Below, piece by piece: positions 43,544-43,625 of a stretch of 43,625 nucleotides of DNA (the first letter of the stretch is position 1; every line of letters starts with the position of its first letter). The translations under genes and the position numbers were made by a program. The notes beneath the pieces are model-generated. The model ran no database searches, was not told the origin of the DNA, and saw nothing but the letters and a program-made list of their open reading frames with translations. The stretch lies in assembly GCA_963848675.1 (NCBI GenBank), contig CAWKEY010000019.1, positions 1-43,625 of the forward strand, read 5' to 3'. The stretch is from CAWKEY01 sp963848675 (lineage in GTDB: Bacteria; Pseudomonadota; Gammaproteobacteria; Methylococcales; Methylomonadaceae).

Positions 43544-43618
43544 TGCCCGACATTTTGGCATCCGGTAATATGCAAAACCGAAAATTTACGTCCCCTTGAA
43601 TCATGGGAATGTCGGGCA
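43544..43618. repeat. 11-bp inverted repeat upstream of the peroxidase gene
   Basis: TGCCCGACATT (43544-43554) and AATGTCGGGCA (43608-43618) are inverted with a 53-bp interval. The word TGTCGGGCAT inside the right arm also occurs in both A repeats (3030-3039 and 3938-3947). It may be the end of another repeat or a regulatory pair cut by the window end. Confidence 0.4.
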
Positions 43619-43625
43619 TAAACAA

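Noticed and set aside
1..43625. tRNA, rRNA, CRISPR arrays, intact IS transposases, toxin-antitoxin or phage-defence genes
   Set aside because: None recognised on either strand on manual reading.

Overview
The window looks like chromosomal DNA of a gammaproteobacterial methanotroph or close relative (Methylococcaceae-like). The basis is indirect: an exosortase-type (XrtA/PEP-CTERM style) exopolysaccharide (EPS) locus, VPxPA-CTERM-like secreted proteins, and an unusually long di-heme cytochrome c peroxidase beside an OprC-like copper TonB receptor, a pairing of copper-handling families. No rRNA, tRNA, CRISPR array or intact transposase was found.

Left part (1-6750). A minus-strand secreted GH5/FnIII/PA14 glycosidase (645-2465) lies between two copies of a ~240-bp MITE-like repeat. 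At 2773-4301 there is a tandem array of two related repeat types (A and B, arranged A-B-A-B). All four units carry a sigma-54-type -24/-12 element (YGGCAC-N5-TTGC). The array is interrupted by one MITE. It is separated from two secreted-protein genes (4622 and 5622) by a second, different MITE with a clear 9-bp target-site duplication.

Central part (6967-37381). About 30 kb on the plus strand forms an EPS assembly and export locus. It starts with an outer-membrane export protein, a beta-barrel protein, a Wzz/EpsF-like chain-length protein and a CpsD-like ATPase. These are followed by a WecG-type glycosyltransferase, a methyltransferase, sugar-modifying enzymes (two Gfo/Idh/MocA oxidoreductases, a DegT aminotransferase, a hexapeptide acyltransferase, an SDR), a PA14-containing glycosidase-like protein, an O-antigen ligase/polymerase-like protein, an apparent fusion of acyltransferase-3 with a Wzx flippase, six more full-length glycosyltransferases, and a giant TPR lipoprotein of the PrsT type. 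Several genes are decayed: a serine-acetyltransferase-like pseudogene with three lesions, an N-terminal stump of a GT4 enzyme, the C-terminal tail of a UDP-glucuronate decarboxylase-like enzyme, and an O-antigen ligase with an apparent frameshift at its N terminus. No exosortase and no polyprenyl-phosphate sugar transferase is visible, so the locus depends on genes elsewhere.

Right part (37974-43401). Three minus-strand genes read 735-aa di-heme peroxidase, OprC-like TonB receptor (keeping a CxxxM...HxM copper-ligand pattern), then a small secreted protein. A 13-bp tandem duplication at the receptor start creates a 7-codon upstream ORF.

Most novel items: the sigma-54 promoter array with MITE insertions, the acyltransferase-flippase fusion, the secreted clan-A-like glycosidase inside the EPS operon, and the copper module.
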